This document shows positions 45,781 to 54,633 of a stretch of 64,000 nt of DNA, in pieces; position 1 is the stretch's first letter; every line of letters begins with the position of its first letter. The stretch spans positions 124,001-188,000 of the forward strand of contig CAVTWY010000001.1 in assembly GCA_963738575.1 (NCBI GenBank). Reading direction: 5' to 3'. This DNA comes from CAVTWY01 sp963738575 (GTDB taxonomy: Bacteria > Pseudomonadota > Gammaproteobacteria > Burkholderiales > Burkholderiaceae_C). Below the pieces are notes generated by a model. It saw nothing but the letters and a program-made list of their open reading frames with translations. It had not been told where the DNA came from and made no database searches. Position numbers and translations under genes: made by a program.

Positions 45781-46698
45781 TTGAACCCGGCGTCACCCAA
45801 CGCATCCCATTGGGGTGTGCACATGCGGCTGCTGGGCATGGCTTTGCTGTGGGGTGCCTCGTGGCCCGCAGGGCGCGTGTTGGCGCTGGCCATGCCACCC
45901 TTGTCGGCGGCTGCGTCGCGCTTCACCATCGCGTCGATCATCTTGCTGGTTTGGCTGCGTTGGTCGCGAGGCGCTTGGCCCAAGCTCTCGGCCGCACAAT
46001 GGCGCAACATGGCCCTGGGTGCCGCCGTGGGTGTGTTTTCGTACGCGGTGCTTTTCATGTTGGCGTTGCAGCAAGTGGACGCATCGCGCGCCGCTTTGGT
46101 CGTCACCACCAACCCCGTGTTCACCACGCTGTTGGCGGCTTGGTTGTTTGGTGAACGCCTGAACTGGCGCATCGGCGTTGGATTGGCATTGGCCTTGGTG
46201 GGTGCAGCCATGGTTTTGACCCGGGGCGCGCCTTGGCTCATCTTCACCAGCGGGCTGGGGTGGGGTGAGTTGATGCTGATTGGCTGTGTGGCGAGCTGGA
46301 CGGGCTACACACTCATTGGCAAGGGGTTGCTGTCGGGCATCGACTCACTGGTCACCACCACGTTCACCGCAGCCATCGGCACCGTGATGCTGTGGGTGGC
46401 AGCGCTTGCGTTTGAAGGGCCAGCAGCGATGGTGAACGCTTGGCAGCATTTGAACATGTCGCAATGGGGCGCCTTGGTGTTCATCGCGGTGGGCTCCACG
46501 GTGCTGGCGTACGCTTGGTACAACCGTGGCATTGCCTTGTTGGGGGCAGGTACGGCCGCCAGCTACATCAGCTTGGTCCCCATTTTTGGCGTTGCCAGTG
46601 CCGTCGTGTGGCTCGGCGAGCACCTCGACGCGACGCTGTTGATGGGTGGCGCACTGGCGGTTGTGGGGCTGGTGATCAGCCACCGTGGGCGCGCGTAA
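45781..46698 (+). CDS. DMT-superfamily transporter (EamA)
   Basis: 305 residues with about ten membrane helices and two EamA repeats: WGASWPAGRVLALAMPPLSA, ASRAALVVTTNPVFTTLLAA in the first half, and LGWGELMLIGCVASWTGYTL, VLAYAWYNRGIALLGAGTAA in the second. Starts at TTG 45781 or ATG 45823; the latter is slightly closer to family length. Function is metabolite or amino-acid export. Confidence 0.9.
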   Translation: MNPASPNASHWGVHMRLLGMALLWGASWPAGRVLALAMPPLSAAASRFTIASIILLVWLRWSRGAWPKLSAAQWRNMALGAAVGVFSYAVLFMLALQQVDASRAALVVTTNPVFTTLLAAWLFGERLNWRIGVGLALALVGAAMVLTRGAPWLIFTSGLGWGELMLIGCVASWTGYTLIGKGLLSGIDSLVTTTFTAAIGTVMLWVAALAFEGPAAMVNAWQHLNMSQWGALVFIAVGSTVLAYAWYNRGIALLGAGTAASYISLVPIFGVASAVVWLGEHLDATLLMGGALAVVGLVISHRGRA

Positions 46699-46835
46699 CT
46701 CAAACCGCCGCGGTGGGGTGCAAGTTGGTGGCGCCTTGTGGGCCATTGACGTGGGTCATGCCATCGGCGTCCAATGGGCAGATGATGGATGCGACGCGCG
46801 CGTTGCGTCCCCCCTTTGCCGCCGGAGAACCCGCC

Positions 46836-48188
46836 ATGACCTCCAGCATCCTGCGCCGCAGGCCGAGCAACCCGACAGCTGATCTCGCACCCGCGATTCG
46901 AATTTTCAATCGCCTGCTCCGCGGCATCGATGCCCGTCCTGCTTTGCGCCTTTGGGACAACGCAGTGCATGCGCCCAGCGGGGATGAGTCCGACTTCACC
47001 CTGGTGTTGCGCGACCCCGTGTTGCTGCGGCGGCTGGTGGTTCAGCGCAGCCCGATGCTGTTGGCTGATGCGTATTTCCAAGGGTTGTTGGACATTGAAG
47101 GCGACATCTACCGTGCCCTGCGCCTGAAAGACCATTTTCAGTCGATGGCCCTGACCTGGCGCGACAAGCTGGCCCTGTTGCACGACGTCTGGCAGTTGCC
47201 TTCGCAGGGTGAAGGGGAGGCGCTGGCGCAGCGGCCCCAGCGCGGGCGGCTGACGGACCGCTTTTTTGGCCACCACTCGCGCAGCAGTGACCGTGCGGCG
47301 GTGGCGTTTCACTACGACGTGTCGAACGCCTTCTACGGCCTTTGGCTGGATTCGCAGCGGGTCTATTCGTGCGCGTACTTTGAGCATGCTGGCGATACCT
47401 TGGACCAAGCGCAATGCAACAAACTAGAGCTAGTCTGCCGCAAATTGCGACTGCACCAGGGTGAGCGCATGCTGGACATCGGTTGTGGTTGGGGGGCCTT
47501 GGTGTGCTGGGCCGCCCGACACCACGGCGTGCACGCCCACGGCATCACCCTGAGCCAGCAGCAACTTGCGTTTGCAAAGCAGCGCATCCATGACGAAGGG
47601 CTGGCTGACCGCGTCACGGTGGCGTTGTGCGACTACAGAGACTTGCCGCGCGAAGCAACCTACGACAAGGTCAGCAGCATTGGCATGTTCGAGCACGTGG
47701 GGCTTGCCAACATGCCCGAATACCTTGCCACCGTGCAGCGCGTGTTGCGGCCCGGTGGGCTGTTTCTCAACCATGGCATCACGCACGACGAAGAGGGCTG
47801 GAACAAAACCTTGGCGTCGGAGTTCATCAACCGTTATGTCTTTCCCGACGGTGAGTTGGACTGCGTCAGCAACATTCAGCTGGGCATGGAGCGTGCAGGT
47901 TTCGAGATTCACGACGTCGAAGCCTTGCGCGCCCACTATGCATTGACCCTGCGGCAGTGGGTGCAGCGGCTCGAGGCAAACCGCGAAGCAGTGCTGCGTG
48001 AGGTGGACGAACGCACCTACCGCGTCTGGCGCTTGTACATGGCGGCCAGTGCGTTGGAGTTTGAGTCGGGCGGCACGGGGGTTCACCAAATCCTGGCGTC
48101 CAAGCGGGATCGGGGCCGCTGGCCGGTGCCTTTGACGCGTTCTGACTTGTTTGCAGGACGTTTCAAGTCAGTGGCGACAAGGCGGTAG
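46836..48188 (+). CDS. cfa: cyclopropane-fatty-acyl-phospholipid synthase family methyltransferase
   Basis: 450 residues from ATG 46836 (GGAG eight bases upstream; the long upstream frame is not family-like). SAM-binding motif GERMLDIGCGWGALVCWAA, then SSIGMFEHVGLANMPEY and LNHGITHDEEGWNKTLASEF, all classic for Cfa. It adds a methylene bridge to unsaturated acyl chains of membrane phospholipids. Its central and 3' parts are duplicated in decayed form at 54.2-54.5 kb. Confidence 0.94.
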   Translation: MTSSILRRRPSNPTADLAPAIRIFNRLLRGIDARPALRLWDNAVHAPSGDESDFTLVLRDPVLLRRLVVQRSPMLLADAYFQGLLDIEGDIYRALRLKDHFQSMALTWRDKLALLHDVWQLPSQGEGEALAQRPQRGRLTDRFFGHHSRSSDRAAVAFHYDVSNAFYGLWLDSQRVYSCAYFEHAGDTLDQAQCNKLELVCRKLRLHQGERMLDIGCGWGALVCWAARHHGVHAHGITLSQQQLAFAKQRIHDEGLADRVTVALCDYRDLPREATYDKVSSIGMFEHVGLANMPEYLATVQRVLRPGGLFLNHGITHDEEGWNKTLASEFINRYVFPDGELDCVSNIQLGMERAGFEIHDVEALRAHYALTLRQWVQRLEANREAVLREVDERTYRVWRLYMAASALEFESGGTGVHQILASKRDRGRWPVPLTRSDLFAGRFKSVATRR

Positions 48189-48299
48189 TTGTTGATCATG
48201 CTGGCGAGCTTCGGGGTTGGGCTGAGCCTACCCAAATGCAAAATTGGGCTCGCGGCTGAGGGTTTGCCACCATTGATCTCGCCGCCTGTGCGACTCTGC
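48182..48299 (+). repeat. post-cfa tail, left copy of a duplication
   Basis: Sequence from GCGGTAGTTGTTGATC onward, running over the end of cfa into noncoding DNA, is about 87 percent identical by hand comparison to 54437-54546 behind the cfa remnant. The 48189-48572 interval contains only this, the barrel/ccmA fossil and no gene of its own. Confidence 0.8.
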
Positions 48300-48344
48300 G
48301 CGTGCACCGAAAAGCGTGGGTGCTGGCGCACCTTGCGGTGAAGC

Positions 48345-48499
48345 CATCGATAGACTACGAAGTGGTCAACTCCACCAGCCCGACCTGCCATGCAAAAACA
48401 AATCGCGTCTTTGACCGCCTCGGCGCACGTTACGAGTTTTGACACCGCTGCACGGCATGAATTTTCCTGAAGTGAATGTGACTCTGGCACTGCAAACGC
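48345..48499 (+). pseudogene. fossil of barrel gene 3' end plus ccmA start
   Basis: 155 bases align without gaps to 62534-62688 (constant offset 14189), about 24 mismatches by hand count. Translation of the first part in the original frame gives DYEVVNSTSPTCHAKTNRVF against DYEVTNLTSPTRNEKTNRVF, keeps the final ARYEF and stop, and then continues into a ccmA-like start (MNFPEVNVTLALQ against MSLSEMNETLALQ). No complete gene remains. Confidence 0.9.
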
Positions 48500-48572
48500 C
48501 ATTGTGCGTTTTCACCGATCGTTGGCCCTCGTGGCGTGCCCATGTCATTGCAGCAAACTCCAGGCGAGCAGA

Positions 48573-49244
48573 CTAGAACTGAAACTTGAGTCCGACGGTC
48601 ACTGTGTTCGCACGCTTTTGTCGGCTCCATGACCCGTCCAATTGAAGACTCGTCGACAAGGGGGTCCGTGCGCCGAATCCCCAAGTCGGTTTGACATTTG
48701 ATGCAAACAAGGCCTCAGCGTGCAGGCTCAATGGATTGAAGCTGAACTCCCACGCCACGCCGCCAGATTTCGCCGACTTCGATTCATTTGTTGCCAACGT
48801 GAATTTGGAGGTGCCAAGATTCACATGAACAAAGGTACCTTTCATTTTGCAAGTTAGGATTCCAATCACAAATGACGTTTTAGACTGTACATTTCCCTCG
48901 CTGCCGCGCGTGAAGCCAACAGACGCTGCCGTTCGGCAAGGAGCGTCGGTGGTGGTGGGCCCGAGCGACACTTTCAGCTGCCCTGCATGCGTATGCCACC
49001 TTCCAACGCTGTCCCTCGACATTGCGATCGCGCCTTCCACTCCTTCATAGAACGCGTAGGCGGGCGCCAGGCTCCAACTGTAGTCGCCGTTGCTTCGCGT
49101 CAGCCAAGCCTCAAGATGGCCTTGGCGTACGTCGTTGGTCGAGGCGTCATCAACGCTCAGTGGACGTCCTGCAAACGCCGATGCTGAAATTGCCCACATC
49201 GCCAGAGCGACAGGAACGGCACTTGCTGGTATCTGGCGACGCAT
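48573..49244 (-). CDS. exported protein of unknown function (outer-membrane-like)
   Basis: 223 residues from ATG 49244; the frame extends to 49430 but only this start gives a signal peptide (AVPVALAMWAISASAFAGRP). Mature part begins LSVDDASTNDVRQGHLEAWL and alternates hydrophobic and polar residues, ending in ANTVTVGLKFQF with C-terminal Phe, consistent with a small outer-membrane barrel. Cysteines at two sites. GC content is clearly lower than the flanking core genes. No family recognised. Confidence 0.65.
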   Translation of the reverse strand: MRRQIPASAVPVALAMWAISASAFAGRPLSVDDASTNDVRQGHLEAWLTRSNGDYSWSLAPAYAFYEGVEGAIAMSRDSVGRWHTHAGQLKVSLGPTTTDAPCRTAASVGFTRGSEGNVQSKTSFVIGILTCKMKGTFVHVNLGTSKFTLATNESKSAKSGGVAWEFSFNPLSLHAEALFASNVKPTWGFGARTPLSTSLQLDGSWSRQKRANTVTVGLKFQF

Positions 49245-49418
49245 GAGCGAAGTCTGTGGGCTGCAAATGAAGCGAGCCTGAATTCGTTGCTGATAGAGAG
49301 GGTTCGACTTGATTTCTATAGGTTTCGATTGCGACAGTTTGAAAGGCTTCAGTTTCGCTTTAGGCAAGGCGTGCGAAATGGCGGTGTGCTGGCTCGCAGC
49401 ACATAAAGAGGAACCACG

Positions 49419-49694
49419 ATGAAACAGCATTTGAAATTCATGACAACAGGCATTGCACTGATCGCGTTACCCTTCTCGGCCGCCTGGGCCAGCCCAAATT
49501 GCACGGCGCCTCCGGAATCGTGGATGAAAGAGGATACCTTCCGGAAGCGCGTCGAGGCTCAAGGCTACGAGATTAAGAAGTTCAAGGTTTCGAGTGGCAG
49601 GTGCTATGAGATCTACGGCTTTGACAAGGGCGGCAAAAGGGTGGAGATCTACTTTGACCCGGTCAGTGCCGCAATCCTCGAAACGAAGCGGTAG
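49419..49694 (+). CDS. PepSY-domain periplasmic protein
   Basis: 91 residues. Signal peptide (GIALIALPFSAAWASPN), then a short PepSY-type domain: WMKEDTFRKRVEAQGYEIKK, FKVSSGRCYEIYGFDKGGKR, VEIYFDPVSAAILETKR. PepSY proteins of this kind are frequently encoded next to cytochrome b561 and a PmrAB/QseBC-like system, as here, and may modulate envelope sensing. GAGGAAC upstream gives a plausible ribosome-binding site. Confidence 0.88.
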   Translation: MKQHLKFMTTGIALIALPFSAAWASPNCTAPPESWMKEDTFRKRVEAQGYEIKKFKVSSGRCYEIYGFDKGGKRVEIYFDPVSAAILETKR

Positions 49695-49700
49695 TCGATC

Positions 49701-50249
49701 ATGCGCCCGACGTCAAACATGGCAGACTCATCGACTCGCGTCGTGGTATGGGATGTACCGACGCGGGTGTTTCATTGGATGCTTGTCACGTGCGTCGTGC
49801 TTGACTACTTCGTTTTCACCGATGGCAAGGATTTACACCAGTGGCTCGGTTACGCGGCCAGTGGACTCGTGGTTTGGCGTTTCATCTGGGGATTCGCGGG
49901 CTCCAGGCACTCACGGTTCTACGACTTCTTTCCGACACCTTGGCGCGTCAGACGTCACGTGAAGGCATTGATGACGGGTCAGCCCGACTTCCACGCTGGT
50001 CACAACCCATTGGGTGCACTGATGATGTTGTGCCTGCTCGCGCTAGTAGGGGTGCTCGGCCTGTCTGGCTGGATGATGTCGCTTGATGCCTTTTGGGGTG
50101 AAGACTGGATTGAGAACGTGCACGAGTGGACGGCCAATGCCTTGATTGGATTTGCAGTGGTTCACGCAGCGGCCGCCGTTGTCATGGGCCGCGTCGAACG
50201 CACGCGGTTGGTCAAGGCAATGTTTACTGGCGTCAAAGAGAGATGGTAA
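49701..50249 (+). CDS. cytochrome b561 family protein
   Basis: 182 residues, four membrane helices with conserved haem-ligand histidines: VVWDVPTRVFHWMLVTCVVL (His), DLHQWLGYAASGLVVWRFIW (His), HNPLGALMMLCLLALVGVLG, and NVHEWTANALIGFAVVHAAA (two His). Such proteins transfer electrons between quinone and small periplasmic partners. It follows the PepSY gene by six bases. Confidence 0.93.
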   Translation: MRPTSNMADSSTRVVVWDVPTRVFHWMLVTCVVLDYFVFTDGKDLHQWLGYAASGLVVWRFIWGFAGSRHSRFYDFFPTPWRVRRHVKALMTGQPDFHAGHNPLGALMMLCLLALVGVLGLSGWMMSLDAFWGEDWIENVHEWTANALIGFAVVHAAAAVVMGRVERTRLVKAMFTGVKERW

Positions 50250-50270
50250 ACCCGCGTTTGCAGCCCGCTG

Positions 50271-51599
50271 CTACGGGTGCAACCCAGTGATTGTTTGGTC
50301 GCGCGCCACTTCTTCGTGCAGCCGCTGAATCGTTGGCCATCGCAGCTCGACGCGGAAACCGATTTCGACCTGTGCCGCCGATGTTTCACCGCCATGAGCC
50401 TTGGCGACAAGCCGAGCTAGCTCCAATCCAAGGCCACCTGGTGACGGGGTTGTGCTGTAAGCCGCAAGCGGTTGAGATGGCGCATGCGATAGTTGTCCAA
50501 CGCCGTTGTCTTGTATGACAAGGTGATCCACATTCCCACTCTTTTCGTGGAAGATCTCCACTCGGGTTGCACCGTGGCGGACGGAATTGTCAAAGAGGTT
50601 GAGCAGCACAGCAGCCAGTAGATCGGGATCAGCGAACAATCTGTATTGCCCCGTCACTTTGGTCGACAGTCCTTCTTCAATCGGAAGTTGCCGCAACAGC
50701 TCACGCAGGTCGATATTGCTCGGCTTGATGGTCTCTCCAGCGCGGAACAAGGCCATCAATGCAGTGACGACGTTGCCAAGTCGCTGGGCAGCGACTCTGG
50801 AATTGGAAAGATAGACATTGACGTCCTCCGAAGCAATGTTTTGCGCTGCAGCAAGTTGTGCCACCATCGCTGCCAGCGGTGTACGAAGCGCGTGAGCGGC
50901 GTGTGCCGAGAATGCGCGCTCGCTGTCTAGTCGTTGCCGCAGTCGATTTGCGAGAGTGACAATCGCGAGCCTCACCGTTGCGAGCTCGCGTCTAGTCGGC
51001 GCCGGCAAGTCTGCCATTGGAGACTCCAGATTGATCGCTGAGATCCGATCTGCCATCAGCGAAAGCGGTTCAAGCTCGGTTTTTACCCTTGCGCGCATCC
51101 AAATCGCTGTCAGTACGCCCGCAAACAGGGCTGCGATGATGGCGAAACCCACCGCCTCAGTCCGCGCTTCGAAGCGTTCCACGTGCGATTGAGCGACATG
51201 AAGGGTGGGACCCTCGCTTGCAAGCCGGATGCTGAAGACTCTCCAACCAGGTGTGAGCTCGGTGAAGCCAGTGGCATGGTTCGACGCCAGCGCTTGCGTT
51301 GGCGCAATGTACGACTTGATGAGCACTTGATTATTCATGTCAACGAGCTGCCAAGCCAGTCGTTCTTCGTGAGGCGTTTGCGGCAGCCCACCCACGACGA
51401 GACCTGTACTTAGGTCGCCTCGAAATCGCAACAAGCCTGCCAATATCTCGGCAGACTCCTGAAGTGTGGTGTCCAACAGCTCATCGACCTCGTGACGCAC
51501 CACAACCCAAAGCACCAGGGACACGGCTACAGCCCACATGAGGGTAGCGGCAAAAAGTGATCGCGCTAGACGGCCTTGAATACTCGGCAACGCTAGCAC
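50271..51599 (-). CDS. PmrB/QseC-like sensor histidine kinase
   Basis: 442 residues. Two membrane segments (about 14-35 and 172-192) flank a periplasmic domain (HEVDELLDTTLQESAEIL). The cytosolic core has H-box FSAHAAHALRTPLAAM, N-box LLNLFDNSVRHGA, and G-box DNGVGQLS and PGGLGLELARLVAKAHGG. It overlaps the response-regulator gene by seven bases. The HALRTPLAA sequence is typical of the PmrB/QseC group, which senses metals, acid or cationic peptides. Divergent from eptA. Confidence 0.92.
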   Translation of the reverse strand: MLALPSIQGRLARSLFAATLMWAVAVSLVLWVVVRHEVDELLDTTLQESAEILAGLLRFRGDLSTGLVVGGLPQTPHEERLAWQLVDMNNQVLIKSYIAPTQALASNHATGFTELTPGWRVFSIRLASEGPTLHVAQSHVERFEARTEAVGFAIIAALFAGVLTAIWMRARVKTELEPLSLMADRISAINLESPMADLPAPTRRELATVRLAIVTLANRLRQRLDSERAFSAHAAHALRTPLAAMVAQLAAAQNIASEDVNVYLSNSRVAAQRLGNVVTALMALFRAGETIKPSNIDLRELLRQLPIEEGLSTKVTGQYRLFADPDLLAAVLLNLFDNSVRHGATRVEIFHEKSGNVDHLVIQDNGVGQLSHAPSQPLAAYSTTPSPGGLGLELARLVAKAHGGETSAAQVEIGFRVELRWPTIQRLHEEVARDQTITGLHP

Positions 51600-52249
51600 G
51601 TCAAAAGTCGGTAGCCGACCCCTCGCGATGTTTCAATTAAATCGTGGCCGAGCTTTCGACGAAGATTCGATATGTGAACCTCAAGGGCATTGCTCGCAAT
51701 CTCGGCATCAACGCCGGTGACCAAGGCTTCCAGATCCGCCTTGTTCACAAATCGCCCGTGACGGAACGCCAGTGCCTCGAGCAAACTCCACTCGCGACTC
51801 GTTATGGCAACTTCTGCTCCATGGAACGTAGCAATTCGACCACTGATATCGAGTTCGACCTCACCAAGCCGAAGCGTCGAATGGGTGGTGGGCACTGCTC
51901 GCCTGCAGTTGGCGCGAATCCGTGCGAGTAGTTCTTGCGGGTGAAACGGTTTGACCAAGTAGTCGTCAGCCCCGAAGTCCAGTCCTTGAATGCGATCATC
52001 TAACCGATCCCGAGCAGTCATGATGACAATGGGTAAGGTAAAGCCTCGACGCCTGAGTGTCTTGATCCATTCGAGCCCCGAACCATCGGGTAGATTCCAA
52101 TCGACGACAAATGCATCGAACGGTTCGTTCTTCAGAAGGTCTGCATGGTCGATGCGTTGACACCAGTCAACAACATGCCCGTCCTGGCGCAGAAATGCGT
52201 ACAAACCAGCACCAAGCAGCGCGTCGTCCTCGAGCAGCAACAACCGCAT
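51593..52249 (-). CDS. OmpR-family response regulator (PmrA/QseB-like)
   Basis: 218 residues. The receiver domain has acidic pocket EDDALLGAGLYAF, phospho-acceptor Asp in FVVDWNLPDGSGLEW, and Lys in YLVKPFHPQEL. The C-terminal winged helix includes ITSREWSLLEALAFRHGRF and SNALEVHISNLRRKLGHDL, ending GVGYRLLTC. It probably activates the divergent eptA gene through the CTTCAG/CTTAAG direct repeat. Confidence 0.93.
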   Translation of the reverse strand: MRLLLLEDDALLGAGLYAFLRQDGHVVDWCQRIDHADLLKNEPFDAFVVDWNLPDGSGLEWIKTLRRRGFTLPIVIMTARDRLDDRIQGLDFGADDYLVKPFHPQELLARIRANCRRAVPTTHSTLRLGEVELDISGRIATFHGAEVAITSREWSLLEALAFRHGRFVNKADLEALVTGVDAEIASNALEVHISNLRRKLGHDLIETSRGVGYRLLTC

Positions 52250-52412
52250 AGTGAACTTCTTTCTCTGGAGTCTTCAGATTATAAAAGTTTTGACATGAAG
52301 GCAAGCTTAACGATGAGCCCACCAGTCAATGAAAGGTGCCTACAACCGCTGCCGTCTGCGACGTTTCCACCTTGGCCATCTCCAGCTGTGTCGACTCGAT
52401 CCACATGAGGCA

Positions 52413-52429
52413 CTTCAGTTGGGCTTAAG
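52413..52429 (+). promoter_or_regulatory. PmrA-box-like direct repeat upstream of eptA
   Basis: CTTCAG, five bases, CTTAAG matches the PmrA-box form (YTTAAG-N5-YTTAAG) with one mismatch. It lies 24 bases before the eptA ATG used here, which is close for an activator site, so eptA may start downstream (an in-frame ATG is at 52525). Regulatory role is inference. Confidence 0.5.
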
Positions 52430-52452
52430 GTGCGGTATAGACCATCCGCCTG

Positions 52453-54141
52453 ATGCACAAAGCCGAGGGGTCAGCGCTGATTGAGGGTGGACGCGCGCAG
52501 GGGGCACCTAAGCGAAGGTCCTGGATGGGGTGGCGGCCGTCCCTGAGTACCGAGGGTCTGGCCGTGTGCGTGAGCCTCATGTTCGCGCTCGCTTACAACG
52601 GGCGCTTTTTGAGTGGCACGCTCTCTGGGCGAGATTGGTCTGAGTCCAGTACCTGGGTCTTTGGCGCGTGCATGGTGCTTTTGCTCTGGGCCTTGCACAC
52701 CTTGCTACTCTGCCTGGTGCTGCACCGGCGCTTCGCCCGTCCGCTTCTCGCTTTTCTGATTGGGGTGACGGCGCTGGCGACCTACTACATGCAGCGCTTC
52801 GGCGTGTACCTTGACCCAACCATGTTGCGCAACGCGCTGCACACGGGTCCGGTCGAGGCGGAAGAGCTTGTGGGTGTGTGGATGCTGCCGCACTTGTTAC
52901 TCTTCGGCGCGTTGCCGATCGCCTTGTTGTGGTGGGTGCAGTTGCCCATCCGCACGATGCGCAGAGCCGCGCTAGCGCGGCTGGCAACTATCGCACTGGC
53001 GGCTGCGTTGGTGATGGGGTCGTTGCTACTCGTGTTTCAGGATTTTGCGGGGCTGATGCGCAACCAAAAGGAGTTGCGTTATCTCATAACGCCCGCCAAC
53101 GTCGTCTATTCGACCGCCCGCGTGTTGGTGGGCGACGCGCGCAAGGCACAAACGATGCGAATGACAGTCGGCGCTGATGCCCGCCTCGGGTCAACGTGGC
53201 AGGGGCGGGTCAAGCCGACGCTCTTCGTCATCGTTGTCGGCGAGACCGCGCGAGCGGCCAACTGGGGGCTGAACGGTTATGCACGCGAGACCACACCCGA
53301 GCTTGCGCAACTCGATGTACTTAACTTCCGCGATGTGACCGCCTGTGGAACCAATACTGAAACTTCATTGCCGTGCATGTTTTCGGCCATCGGCCGACGC
53401 AACTACGACGAGGACCGCATCCGCAGCAGTGAGTCTGTTCTGCATGTACTCGCGCGAGCCGGCTTCAGCATACTGTGGCGCGACAACCAATCGGGTTGTA
53501 AGGGAGTTTGTGCTGGGCTGCTGGAAGTGCAACTGGACGGGTTGCGTCTGCCTGGCCTTTGCGCCGAGGGCCGTTGCCTCGACGACATCTTGCTCCATGG
53601 CCTGGACCAAGTGGTGCGAGACACTCAAGGCAATTTGGTGGTTGTGTTGCACATGTTGGGCAACCATGGGCCAGCCTATTACAAGCGTTACCCGCGCGAG
53701 TACCGCAGGTGGACGCCGACCTGTGATACGAGCGACTTGGGTAAGTGCAGCACGCAGGAGGTCGTAAACGCATACGACAATGCATTGCTTTACACAGACC
53801 GTGTGCTGGCCAACGTCATCGGCTTCTTGAGAGAGCATGAGCACCGATTCGACGTCGCAATGTTTTTCGTTTCGGATCATGGCGAGTCGCTTGGCGAACG
53901 CGGCCTGTTCCTGCACGGGGTGCCCTATGCGGTCGCGCCGATGGAGCAGTTGAAGGTGCCAATGGTTTGGTGGTTCTCGCCTGGGTTCAGCGCCAGCTTC
54001 TCACTGGATCGCGAATGCCTGATTGCGCAGACTGCGAAGTCGTGGGCGCACGACCATGTCTTCCACTCGATACTGGGGTTGCTGCAGGTGCAGACGGCCG
54101 TATACGAACCTGCCTTCGACGTGAGTACCCCGTGCCGTTGA
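52453..54141 (+). CDS. eptA: phosphoethanolamine transferase EptA/PmrC family
   Basis: 562 residues. About five membrane helices in the first 190 residues, then a periplasmic sulfatase-fold domain. Metal and nucleophile motifs: VVGETARAANWGLNGYARET, the Thr-nucleophile region ACGTNTETSLPCMFS, HMLGNHGPAYYKRYP, and SDHGESLGERGLFLHGVPYA. It should add phosphoethanolamine to lipid A, a cationic-peptide resistance modification. Regulated by the divergent PmrAB-like pair in all likelihood. Cysteine content suggests the usual disulfides. Confidence 0.92.
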   Translation: MHKAEGSALIEGGRAQGAPKRRSWMGWRPSLSTEGLAVCVSLMFALAYNGRFLSGTLSGRDWSESSTWVFGACMVLLLWALHTLLLCLVLHRRFARPLLAFLIGVTALATYYMQRFGVYLDPTMLRNALHTGPVEAEELVGVWMLPHLLLFGALPIALLWWVQLPIRTMRRAALARLATIALAAALVMGSLLLVFQDFAGLMRNQKELRYLITPANVVYSTARVLVGDARKAQTMRMTVGADARLGSTWQGRVKPTLFVIVVGETARAANWGLNGYARETTPELAQLDVLNFRDVTACGTNTETSLPCMFSAIGRRNYDEDRIRSSESVLHVLARAGFSILWRDNQSGCKGVCAGLLEVQLDGLRLPGLCAEGRCLDDILLHGLDQVVRDTQGNLVVVLHMLGNHGPAYYKRYPREYRRWTPTCDTSDLGKCSTQEVVNAYDNALLYTDRVLANVIGFLREHEHRFDVAMFFVSDHGESLGERGLFLHGVPYAVAPMEQLKVPMVWWFSPGFSASFSLDRECLIAQTAKSWAHDHVFHSILGLLQVQTAVYEPAFDVSTPCR

Positions 54142-54206
54142 GAACCGGGAATTCGGCTGTGGTCTCGTGGTGCAACTGCCATCAGCGCGAGGCGTCCCAT
54201 ACCCAC

Positions 54207-54436
54207 GATATCAGTTGTTGTTGGGGGGGCTTTGGTGTGCTGGGCCGCCCGGCACCACGGCGTGCGTGCCCACGGCATCACCCTGAGCCAGCAGCAACTC
54301 GCGTTTGCAATGCAGCGCATCCATGACGAAGGGCTGGAACAAAACCCTGGCGTCCAAGCTGGATCGGGGCCGCTGGCCGGTACCTATGACGCGCTCTTAC
54401 TTGTTTGCCGGACGTTGTCAAGTCAGTGGCGATAAA
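54207..54436 (+). pseudogene. cfa remnant with two internal deletions
   Basis: 54207-54337 match 47475-47604 (about 95 percent identical over the best 100 bases), then the sequence jumps to 47801-47811 and again to 48093 onward. The jumps fall in repeated words: GGGCTGG and TGGCGTC. Two deletions, about 197 and 282 bases, therefore occurred by short direct-repeat recombination. No functional enzyme can be made. Confidence 0.93.
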
Positions 54437-54546
54437 GCGGTAGTTGTTGATCCTGCTGGCGAGCTTCGCGGTTGGGCTGGGCCTACCCAAATGCGCACCA
54501 GGGCTCGCCGCTGTGGTCTTGCCGCCATTGATCTCACCGCCCGTAC
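54437..54546 (+). repeat. post-cfa tail, right copy of a duplication
   Basis: Counterpart of 48182-48299. Together with the cfa remnant it fills most of 54142-54633. The remainder (54547-54633) shows nothing recognisable. Confidence 0.8.
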
Positions 54547-54633
54547 ACCTTCATGCGTCGCTGATGTTCAATATTTCGCGCTTTCAACTTTTAGTTACAC
54601 ACCGAGCGCCCGTCGAAGGCCAAATTTTGAAAC

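Noticed and set aside
48573..49430. Full 285-codon open frame as the gene
   Set aside because: Only the start at 49244 gives a signal peptide; the upstream 62 codons overlap the divergent PepSY gene's promoter and look unselected.
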